A stretch of DNA of 64,000 bases from Hoplostethus atlanticus (GCA_034670405.1 JAXDDX010000043.1:2926001-2990000); one strand, 5' to 3'; shown: positions 8,476 to 20,919, counted from the first letter of the stretch. A program made the numbers and translations. The notes: generated by a model from the letters alone, not told the origin.

Positions 8476-10684
8476 GGGTTGCAGCCAACGGATGGTCTGA
8501 CATCCGCGTGGAAAGCGCTCGGCGATAGATAACAGAACCAGTTGTTGCAGATTGTGGCTCATCAGAGGAGTGAGTGAGTGAAGCGGTGTGTGTGTGTGTG
8601 TGTGTGTGTGCGCCTGTGTGCACGCGTAGCATCGCAGCGCGGCATGAATGTGTTTTATTAGTGGGAGTGGAGTAGGACCTGTGCTCGGCTGCTGTTAGCG
8701 AGGCCAGCCAAGGCTCGGAGAGCGGGATCAAAGCAGGGACAAAGAGAGAGAAGGAGAACTGACAGATCCTCCGAGCCGAGAGAACAGAGGGAGGACAGAG
8801 GAGAGGAGAGGAGATGAGGGGGTTTGGAGGCTCTCCAGATACAGGCGCACACATCGCCCACCTCCCCTCTCTCGCAAGCAGGCTGCTCAGGAACACACAC
8901 ACACACACACACACACCGAGGCGCCTGGAGCAGCCTGGGAGCAAGGAAAACAATAAGTACAGTGAACGCACTCACGCTTTCTTTCTTTCACACACACACA
9001 GAGATCAGCGTGGGTCACTGTAAGCCTTGCAGACACGGGCGCCAGGGCCCGTTTTGGCTGGCTGGAACAGAGAGAGGAGTGTTTTGAGGCCCGAGTGCCG
9101 GGCTGTGTGGACCGGAGCCTCCCCAGGCCGCCGCCGCCGCCTCTCCGCACCGCTCTCCACTTCAGAGACCGAGGAACTCGCGCTCCCTTCAGGGGCTTCT
9201 CTCTCTTTCTCTCTCCATCCACGTCACTCCATCCTCTCGCTTCCTTCTTCCCTTTCTCGGATGCCTCCTGGAGCAGGCCGGCTCTATTTGCATGTGTGGG
9301 GGAGGCGGTGTAGCGGCGAAGGTCGAGGGGGGGGGGGGGGGGTCACGGTGAGTCAAACCCGGCAGCGGTGGAGAGAGGAGCGGTTGGGGAGAGGACCAGC
9401 GAGTTGGCCTGGGTCTCTGGGTTAGCCTGCCTGGGGCTGGCGCAAACTGGGAATACCGCTGCTGCTGCTGCTGCTGGTGGTGGTGGTGGTGGGGGGGGGC
9501 GAGGTTGAGGGCCACTCATGCAGATGCAGAGTAATCACCTTTTACTGGATCTTCTGACTGCAGACATCAATTTATGTGCAGGGCTCAAACTGTCAAACTG
9601 TGGAAACGATGAGAAACAGCAAAGCGGAGTTGGTTCAGATATTTGGGAGTCACTCTGGCTTACATTTACAGTCTCATAGTTTGAAACTATTGCAGCAGCA
9701 GAATAATCCAGTCATAGGTTTTGCTCCCGCTGCTACATATGTATGGGTTTCCTGTCAGTGGCTCCGAGTGAAATCACTGGCCGAGCAGCATTGATCTCCA
9801 GATGATCGGTCTTGAAGCGAGCCATTAGATGTTTCTCTCAAAGCCAGTTTCCAAATTTACACAAAAACCCCCCCCCCTACTCAGCCAGACAGGCAGGTTT
9901 AAGAAACACTGAGTTTCTCTTCACGCTTGCGACCAGGTCTGCCCCTTTCTTTTTTCATCCATTAACCATCAGCTCCGTGGGGGAGTATCGCCCAAGTGTC
10001 GCTTGTTTACTCTCAGCGAGTGTGGGGACATTTGAATTACAGGTGCATAAAGCCTCCCCATTTCCTCCTGAGGAGGCCGTTTGTTGACAGTAGATAAGAA
10101 GGCCAGCCTTTGAAGAGGCACGCACACGCCACACACACACACACACACACTGAGCTCTTTTAACTGACAGCTTAATGCTGTGAATCATTATCTCTAATAG
10201 GCTCTAGTTTAGTGTAAACAAACACAGCCAAGTATCGATGCAGATCCCTCCCATTCACCCACTGCCCCCCCACTGCTGCCATCATACCCAGACAAAACGT
10301 GTCAGACCCAGGGTTCACTCATATCTGATAAAGGCAATGAGTTTAACTGCTTTGGCGGGGAATTTTTGGGGGGGGGGGGCAGTACCATGCTGTGGTGGTC
10401 TAGAGGACTGAGGGAATGATTGTGCCTTTGAAGACCAGTTGTTTCTACCAGAGGAGAGTCAGCGCTACCTACCGATGGTCTTGTCATCAACCATATTTCA
10501 GCTGACGTCTGGACACGGACAATGATCTCACTAATGATGTCAAAGGGTGAGGGGAGGGGCTAAGTGTGCATCAGGGAGGAGGGTGTGTGCATGTATGTGT
10601 ATGTGGAGTTGGAATAGGGAGGAAGAATGAACAGGCAGATCTTTAACAAATTCATAGAAATAAATGCATGTGTTCATATGTTCA
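8476..10684. other. Non-coding interval with short CA/TG, G and triplet repeats
   Basis: No gene is supported. It contains TG (8586-8610), CA (8893-8916), a 16-G run (9327-9342), a CTG/TGG triplet tract (9457-9499) and CA (10131-10150). The apparent reading frames here are translations of these repeats. Confidence 0.6.
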
Positions 10685-10868
10685 GGCTGGCAGTGTGGCA
10701 TTGTGGGTAGAGACACCGTCCTGCAACCGGGGGTGTCTGGGTTCAAGCACCCACCCTGCTGAAGTGTCCTTGAGCAAGGCACCCTACCAGCTTCAGGGGT
10801 GCTGCTGACCTCTGACCTTCCTGGAGGGAGAATGACCCTCCAGGGATCAATAATACACCACATTGTTA
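10685..10868 (+). mobile_element. tRNA-derived SINE
   Basis: The head has a box A-like GGCATTGTGGGTAGAGA and a box B-like GGGTTCAAGC about 35 bp later, the spacing of a tRNA-type RNA polymerase III promoter. The body has TGTCCTTGAGCAAGGCACC and the tail has AGGGATCAATAATA, a tail type shared with fish L2-like LINEs. The copy is a few percent to tens of percent diverged, so not recent. The family name is not known to me. Confidence 0.65.
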
Positions 10869-10984
10869 TTATTACTCAAATATGATCATAACTAGCAGCT
10901 TGAGTAACAACTCACCAACTCACCAACACCAACTCACCAACTCTTCAAACTCTTCATGTTGGGTGGACCTGGTTGTCTGTGAGG

Positions 10985-11025
10985 AAGCCCTGGGAGGCCC
11001 TGGGAGGCCCTGGGAGGCCCCGGAG
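10985..11025 (+). repeat. 10-bp minisatellite (GGCCCTGGGA)n
   Basis: About 3.5 direct copies of a 10-bp unit, in non-coding sequence. Confidence 0.85.
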
Positions 11026-11140
11026 CCCCGGTTCCTACCTGGGCCAAGGCCAGCCTTATCAGACGAGGGGGGCAGAGGATTACACTCCCCCAGAGCATTA
11101 GCCTCCCTCCTGGAGAAAAAGGGCAGCTATCTCCCCCTCC

Positions 11141-11177
11141 ACTCCTCCTCCTCCTCCTCCTCCTCCTCCTCCTCCTC
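11141..11177 (+). repeat. (TCC)n triplet array
   Basis: About 12 TCC units. The surrounding polypyrimidine sequence continues to about 11540. Confidence 0.9.
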
Positions 11178-12012
11178 CACCCCGAGCCCTCGTCTCCCCC
11201 CCTTCGGCCCTCAGCACTCCACCTTTCCCGTGGGAGTTTGCAAAGCCAGGATAACCTTGAGACCTCAGCTGGTCCGCTGCCAGAAACATTAAAGAAATTC
11301 CCTCCTTCCCTCCCTTTCTCTTTCTATCCTCACCTCTACCCCCCCACCACACCCCCCACCACCACCACCGCCCCTCCAGCCCTCCTCCTGATCACCGGGA
11401 CATTATTCTATTTTTTCCTCCCCTTGTTTCCCCCCTTTTTGCCTCCATTTTTAGGTCCTTTTTGCCGTCTCAGCCTCCCCTGATTGTGACTAAGATTAGC
11501 CTTTTTTCTCTTTCTCTCCCTCCCTCATTTCCTCCTTTCTCGTCTTCGACAGGAGAGAGAGGGTGGGGGCTGGAGAGAAAGGGGGTGAAAGCGCTGTTCA
11601 CATGATCTCCTGCGTAGTCGACTATTATCTGTAGATTGTCGAGCTGCCAATTTCAATTTAGCCGGCCCTGTTATCAGGCCAAAAATAAACGCCTCATTTG
11701 AAAAGTGGAAATCAAACTGTCCCTGCAGGAGGGATGACTGACGTTGATTGCAAACTAACTGTTTTGGTGGCAGCCTGTACTTTGTGTGGCTTTTGTCTCT
11801 TGTGTCTCGCTTTCTTCCCCCCCCGCCCCCACCCCGCCCCATTCTCTTCGCCTCTCTCCCTTTTCTCTCTGGCAGCTTCACGGCTGTCATATTCCTTTAG
11901 TGCTGGAAAGGTCAAGTGCTGCTTGCTGCCTGTGAGATCTGAGGGAGCTCAGGGATATTCAGCCTGCTTAGTGGCAACAATGCTCCTTGCTGCGAGCTCC
12001 CCTGCACTGCCG

Positions 12013-12130
12013 CAGCACCCGCAGCAGCCGCAGCAGCCGCAGCAGCCGCAGCCCCAGCACCCGCAGCAGCCGCAGCACCCGCAGCAGCCGCAGCACCCGC
12101 AGCACCGCAGCACCCGCAGCAGCAGCAGCC
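12013..12130 (+). repeat. 9-bp (CCGCAGCAG/CCGCAGCAC)n minisatellite
   Basis: About 12 diverged 9-bp units. One plus-strand frame would read as Gln/Pro/His repeats, but neighbouring sequence shows no exon structure or conserved protein, so I treat it as a tandem repeat and not as coding sequence. Confidence 0.8.
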
Positions 12131-12612
12131 CGGGCTGCAGAGGTATGTGTTCATCCCCTGTAGTTAGCGCCCTGCTTTCATGTTCCCAGCTCCTCCGAAA
12201 TGATCTGTTTTCAACACGAGACGGGCCCGGTGTTCAGGACAGGAGCGAGGATCGGTTCACAACTTTTATGGTCGAGAGGAATGATCAGTAACGAAGACGA
12301 GAGGGCGAGAGAGAGAGAGAGAGAGGGAGGGCGAGAGGGAAGAACATCAAAGGAAAAGTAATGATTTACATCTTACTGGAGTTTGACACTCGGAGTGGGT
12401 TTCAGTCCGGCCCGGTAATGCTACACCAGCTTAGCAGATAGCCCTCAGACATGCTGTGTTTTGATTCGCCGGTTCAAAAGTCAGGCTTTCATGTGGCCTT
12501 CGAAATCTCGGGGCGAGGACGGCGAGAGAGTTTACAAACAGCCAAGTTCGTCTTTGTAATACTTTCCCATGACATCACCGCGGCGGGGCCTTGAGGGGCC
12601 ACACACTGGATC

Positions 12613-12617
12613 CTCTT

Positions 12618-12661
<44 letters not shown>
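12613..12661 (+). repeat. (CT)n(CA)n compound microsatellite
   Basis: A CT array passes directly into a CA array of about 15 units. Confidence 0.95.
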
Positions 12662-12665
<4 letters not shown>

Positions 12666-14116
12666 ATGACTTCATCACCACCACATTCCAGGTCTCACCC
12701 CACCCCGTGCTGCCCCACCCCAAGCCCTATTGTTCCCCACCAGTAAACATGGCGGTCCTGTCAGACGGGGGGCATCAGCTTTCAGCGAGGAGACCGGCCA
12801 ACCAACCCCACTGCAGGATTCGGGGCCTGCTGGCTGCAGCTCTCGGCCTCACACTGGTTTCAGCCATCAGTTTCACTTCTCCACCCACTTGAGCCCGCAC
12901 GCAGTCACCGCCAGGCAAAGGATTATGGGCTATAGGCCATTGACATGTAAGAGGCTGGGCTGGAGTCAAGTGTTTAGCTGTGATTTCCTCGAGGGCCCTC
13001 ATGGGTGCCACTTTCTCCACCTAACAATGAACAGAATGATATCTAGTGTACACAGTCTGTATTAATTTGATACCGGGGCCACATTACGCTGATTGGTTCT
13101 ATTCATTGCATCCAATTTTCTCTTCAACTCAATGCATGTTGGGTAATGATTTGTTTGAAACCAACCGCCCATCGAGACCAAAGTAGACTTGTGGCCGAAA
13201 CTGATTCAGAGGCTGCAGATGAGAGCGTCTTAAAGGGATATATCACAACAAAATGAAACTTCACGCGTCAGTCAAAACTCCACCGAGGTTCGCAGGAAAA
13301 CCAAACACACTTCTCCCAAACTATCGAGGGAAATATTGGCCTTTTGAACACACGGTGCAATCGCATGGCTGCAAAACGCTTGAGTTATGCCGCACAAGCT
13401 TAATCCTGAAATGTGATGGAGAAGGCAGCGAGGGCAAACTCACTGTGTTTGGTTTTCCTACGAACATCAATGGATGTTTGACTGACATGCGGGTGAGTAG
13501 ATAGTGAACTATTCCTTTAAGTAGAATAGCATAAAGGCCTGGGAGGAAAACATAAACACTCATCTGCTGCTTGAGTCCCAAAAGGTCCGCAGATAAAGAA
13601 ACAACACTATTCAAGAGCAACAATGACCACAAGCCTTTTTTGTAATGTATGTAAAGAAAAAAAAAAAGAAAAAAAGGCTGCATTGTTTGTCTCTTGCAAA
13701 GTATCTGGGGTATGTAACCAAAAGCAAGCAAGAGAGCGGTAATATTATGCCGAGGCCTTGTTTACAATTCTAAAATATTTCCGTGGACAGAGGCGCTACC
13801 TGCCCTCGCTCCCTTCAGAGGAGTAAGGAGATATTCAGCCTGTTGTTCTGCAGCTATTCTGCCTGTGGCACACTTAGCGTGTCTCTCAGCCTGCTCCAGT
13901 GTCCTCTGACTTCACTCTGTGGCGCTTCACATTTTCACACTTCAGCCGACACTCTTGTCCAGAGAGAGTTGCAATGAGCGAGTCGAGATCGAGCCTGTGA
14001 TCTTTTAGTTACGGGGCAGGGCTTTCTAATGCGTGCCAATGCGCCCATCAGGTGGCTTGAAAAACAACAGGACTGTAAGAAGCAGTGAAACCATTGTTTT
14101 TCAATGCATGGTATAA
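12662..14116. other. Non-coding interval
   Basis: Unique sequence with a short A-rich run near 13657-13675. I see no supported gene, RNA or mobile element. Confidence 0.5.
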
Positions 14117-14389
14117 GGCTGTGTTCACACTAAGCCTTTTCAATTTGAAAAAAGCGTTTTCGAAAAGCTTGCCGTCTGCACTAGACCACCAAAAAGCCAT
14201 ACTTCCTTCCATGGCCATATGCAGACCACCCGGGCTTAATTGTCAAGTGATAAATGATAAGTGAATAAAACGTCATTGTTTTCAAAAGTCTTGGTTTTCC
14301 CCATTCCACACAACGTGAGGTCAGCGTCTTCGGGGGTCAGAATGCTGCCGTAGCGTGGAGAATTTAAACAGCTTAGTGTGAACGTAGCC
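14117..14389. mobile_element. Harbinger-like MITE with TAA target duplication
   Basis: The ends are GGCTGTGTTCACACTAAGC and, inverted, GGCTACGTTCACACTAAGC, with 17 of 19 positions the same. TAA flanks both sides (14114-14116 and 14390-14392), which fits the TWA duplication of PIF/Harbinger transposons. The element is 273 bp with no transposase. Inner sequence continues with TTTGAAAA/GCGTTTTCGAAAA words near the left end. Confidence 0.65.
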
Positions 14390-14392
14390 TAA

Positions 14393-15459
14393 AATGCATC
14401 TCCATGCTTAAACACAACAGTTAGACAGTCTGAACTGCAGGCAGGGGGGCTGGTCAGCTCGCCACAGCAGAGGTCAAGGGTTCAGCGAAAGGGCGTCACT
14501 GAGGCTCGTGTCCTGGAGCAAGGTGACTTAACAGGATTAAACAGCGACCTATCAGATCCATTTGGGATAACAACATCTGTCAAATGAGCCACTTCACCGG
14601 CCGGCCTGATAACGGGCCTGCCTCCTCTTATCTTGAAATCACCTTTGTTGTTGCAAACAGATCAGGGGCGACTTGAAAGGCTCTGCCTCTGGCACAGTGA
14701 GCTGCAGGAGTGGAGTCATCTGAGGGCTACGTGGAGGGCAGAGGGCAGTGGTCGGGTCCCAGTAGCCCCACTAGCCCCGCTGTTGCCTTTTCCCCCAATC
14801 GCCTGCACACTTTATGGCTTGTTTTGCACCTGCTAGAGGCGGGCAGCAAGGCGGGCACCCTCAGTGCAGTGTGTCACGCTTGGCAGGAAGTGAAGAGCCA
14901 GTCAGACAGGATTTAGCGATTCGGTGGCCTATTAGAGGTCGGCGGCCAGTGGGAGAGATTTGCAGGAGATTATTGGGATGGAGAAGTACAACAGGGTCGA
15001 TTTTCCCACACATCGTCCAATTACTCCCCTGAGAAGGCGGCTAATCCACACCCGCCCCGGCCAGGCATTTGCCCACCCAGCCCCTGACCTGTTGAGGCCC
15101 GGCCCTGCTAGCAGCCCCAGTCCCAGGACTACCGAGCAGCTCCAGCTCAAGTCAAACATCCCGTAGGCCCGCTCTCGCCTCGCCCCTAGCACCGTTTCAG
15201 TGCCATCAGATGCAGTTCTAGCCAAATCCCCGGGACTCACTCCTTGATCCCTCTTCCCTCCTCTCCTTACCCACTCCCCCCTTTTGCTAAGTAACTTTAA
15301 TTGTCCTGGGAAAGTCACGGTTGGCCCGCGGGGCACAAAGCACCAGTTTATAATTAATGTTACAGAGGAGGGATTACAGGAAGCTCTGGGCAGCCTGATG
15401 TGAGAGGCTGTGACAGAGAGAGTGTGTGATCTTCCTGCTTCAGCCAGACTGAGAGAGCG

Positions 15460-15492
<33 letters not shown>

Positions 15493-15625
15493 TGAGTGTG
15501 TCCGATCCATCAGCACCATGGGGGATCTCCCGTCCTTGCACAGGCTAATTTATGCCTTCATCGCCCAGACCATCTGCACAATCCACACATGCACACATGC
15601 ATGCATATACCCCCCCTACCCCCCT

Positions 15626-15659
<34 letters not shown>

Positions 15660-16250
15660 CCACCCCCCACCCCCCATTGGAATGTGGGCAACAGGTTTCA
15701 TCCAGGCTTCAGAGTGCTGTTCATGGGAGTGGAGGGGTCTAGTGCTCGGAGGAGATCCACCCGTCGAGGCCATGCCCACTGTCCCTCCCTCTCTAGGGGG
15801 GGAGGAGGGAGGAACCAGAATGGGAGGGGCGGGACCGGAGCTCCTGCCAGGCCAGGTGTGAGGCTGGGGGCTATGCACGTAAAAACATGAAGCTCCACCA
15901 CACACAGAGAGGCATTATGTGCATCCGTACAGAGCCGTGCACATGCACCCACGTTATCAGGCGCAGGAATGTGATCCCCAGCATCGGCATCAGACTGCTG
16001 CTGAGGAACAAGGTGCACGGCCACCGCTTTTCACTTCCACGCACGCTGTTATTGTTACCGTTCAAATCCTCACAGTAGAGACAGTAGAGACGTGCCGACG
16101 TCTGATATCTACGACATGCAGTTAAGAGCTCTCAGAAGATGAAAAATGCTCGAGCCAAATGTGGCTGGATGTCTGGTAAGTTGGGAGAGAGAGAGTAAGC
16201 ACAATGAAACTTTGGTGATATACAAATTATTCCAATGCTAATAGTGATGA
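14393..16250. other. Non-coding interval with CA/TG arrays
   Basis: No supported gene. It contains TG at 15459-15491 and CA at 15628-15656. The stretch 14560-15420 is mostly unique and moderately GC-rich. Confidence 0.5.
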
Positions 16251-16251
16251 A

Positions 16252-16305
16252 GATGGAGGAGGAGGAGGAGGAAGAGAAGGAGGAAGAGAAGGAGCAGGCG
16301 GAGGA
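16252..16305 (+). repeat. (GGA/GAA)n purine tract
   Basis: An imperfect GAG/GAA array. The acidic peptide it could encode is a repeat translation. Confidence 0.85.
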
Positions 16306-16423
16306 GGATCAAGACTCAGTGGGTTCGTATCAGGTCTTGCCCCCTGGCACTGAGACAGGAGCCCGGCTGCCTGTCTTTCATCATCAGCATGCAGGATCAG
16401 AGCATGTCTCATACATCGACTCC

Positions 16424-16606
16424 TCTGTGTGTGTGTGTGTGTGTGTGTATGTGTGTGTGTAGGTGTGTGTAAGTGTACGTATGTGTGTGTGTGTGCACAT
16501 GTGTGTGTAAAGAGAGGGCACATAAGGGCCCAGACTGCCTGCAGGGCCCCCCACGCAGACGAGCAGGGGCAGAGCAGCGCCTGGCAGAGCAAGAGAAAGA
16601 GGGAAA

Positions 16607-16663
<57 letters not shown>

Positions 16664-16903
16664 CGCACTCCAGAGAGAGATCACATGTGTGTATGTGAGG
16701 GAGGGAGGGAGGGAGGGAGGGAGGTGAGGAGGGAGTGAGTCAGCCAGCCTGGGCACATTTCCTACACCCCCCCTCACCCCCCCGCCACCTCTCATCCTCA
16801 GACAGCAGTAGCCGGGGGCCAGGGGCCTGCTGGTGTGGAGGCTGCATCGATCTTTTCCCAGCTGTGGGGGCGGCTGCAAACACACACACACACACACACC
16901 ATG

Positions 16904-16940
<37 letters not shown>

Positions 16941-17038
16941 CGGATTTCCCCTCCCTGGGGGAGGAGGCATAAGGGGGCTGAGGGCTGGACCTATGGTGAC
17001 TCTTCAGCTCACCTCTGGACGCCTGTCCAACCCCCACG

Positions 17039-17125
<87 letters not shown>
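16424..17125. repeat. Cluster of long TG/CA arrays and a GGGA array
   Basis: Arrays at 16424-16500 (interrupted TG), 16611-16661 (TG), 16697-16724 (GGGA), 16880-16899 and 16909-16939 (CA), and 17045-17125 (CA, one interruption). TG and CA arrays in opposite orientation lie within 700 bp and could pair as hairpins. Confidence 0.93.
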
Positions 17126-17128
<3 letters not shown>

Positions 17129-17717
17129 CTCACATACATGCAAAGAGACATGATACACTCATGCACACAAAACATGGACACAACCAGATATAACTGTTGA
17201 CTACGATGTGGACAGTTCTGCAGGTTTCTCACCTGTGAGTCGCTAACATGTGAAAAATAATAATAATAGTATTAGAACATAAAAGCTGCAGTAGGAACGT
17301 TTCTAATGTAAAAATACCCCCATCATAGTGGAGCTGCAGTAGAGAAACACATCCCACCTCCACTAATCGGGATGCTGGTATAGGGTATGTTCAGTTCTCC
17401 TCCCACAGGAAGTGAACCATTTAAAACTGTTTCCCAAACTTCACCAACATCAGATCTTTTCCTCCGTTTGGTTTCCTTTGGTACAAAGCATCACAGACCG
17501 GCCCGGTTGGTGTGTGTAGTTCAGTGACCTCACGTTACCGGATTTCTGGGTTTTGAAGTCTTTACATCCTTACACACTTGCTGCTGTTTGGGGCTGCCGA
17601 CGTGTGAAACCAAATAAATGATAAATCCAAGAAACAGGACGAAACATTAAAACCACTTGATATGTCCTGAGCTACAGAGTATGACAGCAGCACCTGCATG
17701 AAAGGAGACGGAGAGAG

Positions 17718-17718
17718 A

Positions 17719-17756
<38 letters not shown>
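17718..17756 (+). repeat. (TG)n microsatellite
   Basis: About 19 TG units. A 17-G run follows at 17979-17995 and a CA array at 18171-18199. Confidence 0.95.
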
Positions 17757-17760
<4 letters not shown>

Positions 17761-18167
17761 GTCCCTGCTGAGCGTGCTGTCAGAAACACCCTCGGTCATC
17801 ATTTGATCTCTGCAATATGTCCTGTAATGGTTCTCCACTTCTCATTCATAGCAATAGCATGGGGAAAGTGTGGGGGGGGTTATAATCCCCACTCAAAGTG
17901 AAAAACACTGGCGAGGCAAAAGGAGGGTGGGGTTGGGTGTATAGAAAAGAGAGTCGGAGCGGGAGGTGGGGGGAGGGTGGGGGGGGGGGGGGGGGCGGGT
18001 CACTGATGAAAAGCCAAATATGCGACATTCACAGAAAAGGAGGCCCTTGTTGTTGTGCAGAGCCTTTGAAGAAGAAGAAGAGGAGGGGGGGGGGCAAAAC
18101 TGTATTGGGGGCACATTATGTCATGGCTGTCAAAGCAGTGTAAAGTTGACAGGACGGGACCCCCACC

Positions 18168-18200
<33 letters not shown>

Positions 18201-18586
18201 ATAAGCCCCCCCCCCCCTCCCCTGGCAGTGGAGCATGCAGAGTGTGGGAAAGGGCGGCCCAGGCACGCGCCAGATAGGATCTTGCAAACCATCGGGCCCC
18301 TCTGGAGACGCAAACAGGACCCTGTTGGCACGCAGCAGCCCCCCCCCCACCCCCCCACACACCAACCCCAATGACCCAGTACAGCCATACCACAGAGTGC
18401 GTGTCATCTACTTCCTCTCTGGTTTGTGTCTGCCTCTGAATCACTCCCCCCACAAACTGACTGCTCCATTCAGCTATCTGTGCCCCGCTAGGCCCACCCA
18501 CGCTCCGCATGAATGAGCTCCTGCTACTGTAAGGCGGATATGATGGTGATGACATGCTGCTGCTTTCCACGACACCTAACCCCCCT

Positions 18587-18855
18587 CCAGCTCCAGCTCC
18601 AGCTCCAGCTCCAGCTCCAGCTCCAGCTCCAGGTCCAGGTCCAGCTCCAGCTCCAGGTCCAGCTCCAGCTCCAGCTCCAGCTCCAGCTCCAGCTCCAGGT
18701 CCAGGTCCAGCTCCAGCTCCAGCTCCAGCTCCAGCTCCAGCTCCAGCTCCAGGTCCAGGTCCAGCTCCAGCTCCAGCTCCAGCTCCAGCTCCAGGTCCAG
18801 GTCCAGGTCCAGCTCCAGCTCCAGCTCCAGCTCCAGCTCCAGCTCCAGGTCCAGG
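18587..18855 (+). repeat. 6-bp minisatellite (CCAGCT)n with CCAGGT variants
   Basis: About 44 tandem hexamers. CCAGGT variants occur in blocks of one to three copies at recurring spacing, suggesting larger units of several hexamers were amplified together. Because the unit is a multiple of three, all frames stay open and give Pro-Ala, Gln-Leu and Gly-Ala repeat peptides. No gene context supports any of them. Confidence 0.93.
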
Positions 18856-18869
18856 AGCCAGGCCAGTGA

Positions 18870-18905
18870 AGAGAGTCTCTATGGGGATCAATAAAGTATC
18901 ACATG
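18870..18905 (+). mobile_element. LINE-type 3' tail (GGGGATCAATAAAGTATC)
   Basis: TATGGGGATCAATAAAGTATC is the 3' terminal phrase of many fish L2-like non-LTR elements. Only the tail is recognisable, directly after the hexamer array. Confidence 0.5.
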
Positions 18906-19307
18906 CTATTAATACTAAAATACAACAACAACAATAATAAATACTAACAACAATAAAAAAGTATATACCAGTATGCAATGAAATACTGATACTACAACTA
19001 TTACTCCTCCTCTTACTGCGACGCCCACTAATAAAATACCAACATTCTTGTAGTATTTTGTATTAATTAACTAAGAATTTAATAAAATCTATCTGATATT
19101 CTGATATAGACTGTTGTGATCTGATGTGTTTCAGTCCCTTCACAACACGACCTGCAGAGCAGCGATGACGTCATCGACCAGCGGTGTGATCATACTGGTG
19201 GAGAGAGGACCGACTGGTTCCCAGACCTCCGCCGTCCTGCAGGCAGACGATGAGTAAGCTCTGCCTGGTAGCCCCGTATTTATGATATCGTCTGTCACAC
19301 CGACCCC

Positions 19308-19311
<4 letters not shown>

Positions 19312-19350
<39 letters not shown>
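19312..19350 (+). repeat. (CA)n microsatellite
   Basis: About 19 CA units. Two further CA arrays follow at 19711-19748 and 19803-19833. Confidence 0.95.
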
Positions 19351-19352
<2 letters not shown>

Positions 19353-19713
19353 TAAAGGAGCAACGGCCCCACAACATTGTACCATTCCATCTGTGAAAAG
19401 TCTGCTGACCTCGACTGACACACACAGTTAGTTCAGCTTGTTTACTTTGAGAATTTGAAGCTAAAACACATTAAACAGCTATTTTACTGTTTGGTGGCGT
19501 ATTTTTCTTATTCCTGTGGATAATATATTGATTATACATAAGTAATATATTAACACAAACATATAACTACATACACAACTAAATAATATACATGTGTTGG
19601 TGGGGAAATTGTTGTGAGTCATGGATGGGAAATTTTTTGTCATGCCGTCTGTCTTCAACTACAAATGCTAAAGACTCCACAGTGCAAGTTATTCTTTATT
19701 ATCCCCCTGGCAA

Positions 19714-19750
<37 letters not shown>

Positions 19751-19800
19751 AGCCTAGACGCTCTACACTCCCACAGACTGTACACACACTGCAATCGTCC

Positions 19801-19835
<35 letters not shown>

Positions 19836-20023
19836 GTTCACGTTCCCACACTCATATCGTCCACATTTGCATGCACACACAGCACATCCGCCAGACCTCT
19901 TGTGCTAACACATCCGACTGCTTCCCTACCCACAAGTCAAATATTTACCCGTGTTTAGCTACGGCGGGAGAACCTTTCAGCAGCCTCTCGCTTTCTCTGT
20001 TCCGCCCTCGCCTGCGGTGAGCG

Positions 20024-20113
20024 GCTCGACGCTGAGAGGCTCGACGCTGAGAGGCTCGACGCTGAGAGGCTCGACGCTGAGAGGCTCGGCGCTGAGCGGC
20101 TCGACGCTGAGAG
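20024..20113 (+). repeat. 15-bp minisatellite, six copies
   Basis: The unit is GCTCGACGCTGAGAG. Six copies lie head to tail and only the fifth differs clearly (GCTCGGCGCTGAGCG). CpG-rich. In minus-strand translation it reads as Arg/Ser-rich pentapeptides, with no gene context. Confidence 0.92.
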
Positions 20114-20919
20114 GCTGCCGCCGACCTCAGACGTCCCTCTCGCAAAGTCTGTCAGTCAATAACATGAAAGGCACCTGAGGCCGCTGGGCATTGATGAGGA
20201 GGAGAATATAAAAGCGGGTACATTTTGACCTCCAGTTATCATCATAAAGGCAATAAGGATTCATTCACACTTCCTGTCTGAAAAATACTCTACATCTATT
20301 TAACTTCCTTCCTGAAACTTCACAACTTTCAAGGTGACACGAGTGGCACCTTGGGTTTCCTTCTCCCAGGACACCATGTTTGAGTCCTGGTGGCTGGAAT
20401 TGAGTCATTTTGAAGAATCTGCAATTTGTGAAGCTCAAGATTACACACAAAGAGTATGCAGCAGGCTCCGTGTTAGTTCTGGTCCAGCTCAGCCGATCCC
20501 TGCGTTACGCCCCGACCCAACATCCTGTTTCAACTGGAAATACGTCACATTCCCGAAGCCTGCCAGGCTACGAGGGCGGGTCAACTCAGGGTACAGTGAG
20601 TCCAGCTGGGTTAACCCTCCACTACACCCCTGCTACTGGGACAGGGGGGCCCTCGGAGCCGGGGGGGGCGATGGGACCCCCTGCAAAGCTGCAGTAGGGT
20701 GGTGGAGAGAGACAGGGGCGGATGGGGAGGTGATGCCAGCCACACTGTCGCGATGGGTGAGACCCCCCCCGCCCCCCCCGCCTGCCTGCCCGCCCCAGCT
20801 CCCCCCCCCCCCACCCCGGGGCCCCGTACGGTAATTGGGCCCTGCACATCAAACAGGCTTCATTAGAAGGACTCCAGGAACTGCTAATCCCCTGCCTTCA
20901 CACACAGGAGAGAGGACGG

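Noticed and set aside
10685-10760. Functional tRNA gene
   Set aside because: The boxes are degenerate, no cloverleaf closes, and a SINE body and tail follow.
12013-12291. Possible Gln/Pro-rich coding sequence
   Set aside because: The peptide comes from a 9-bp tandem repeat, with no conserved protein before or after it.
18513-18978. Long Pro-Ala, Gln-Leu and Gly-Ala open frames
   Set aside because: A hexamer repeat keeps every frame open. The flanks contain no exon-like sequence.
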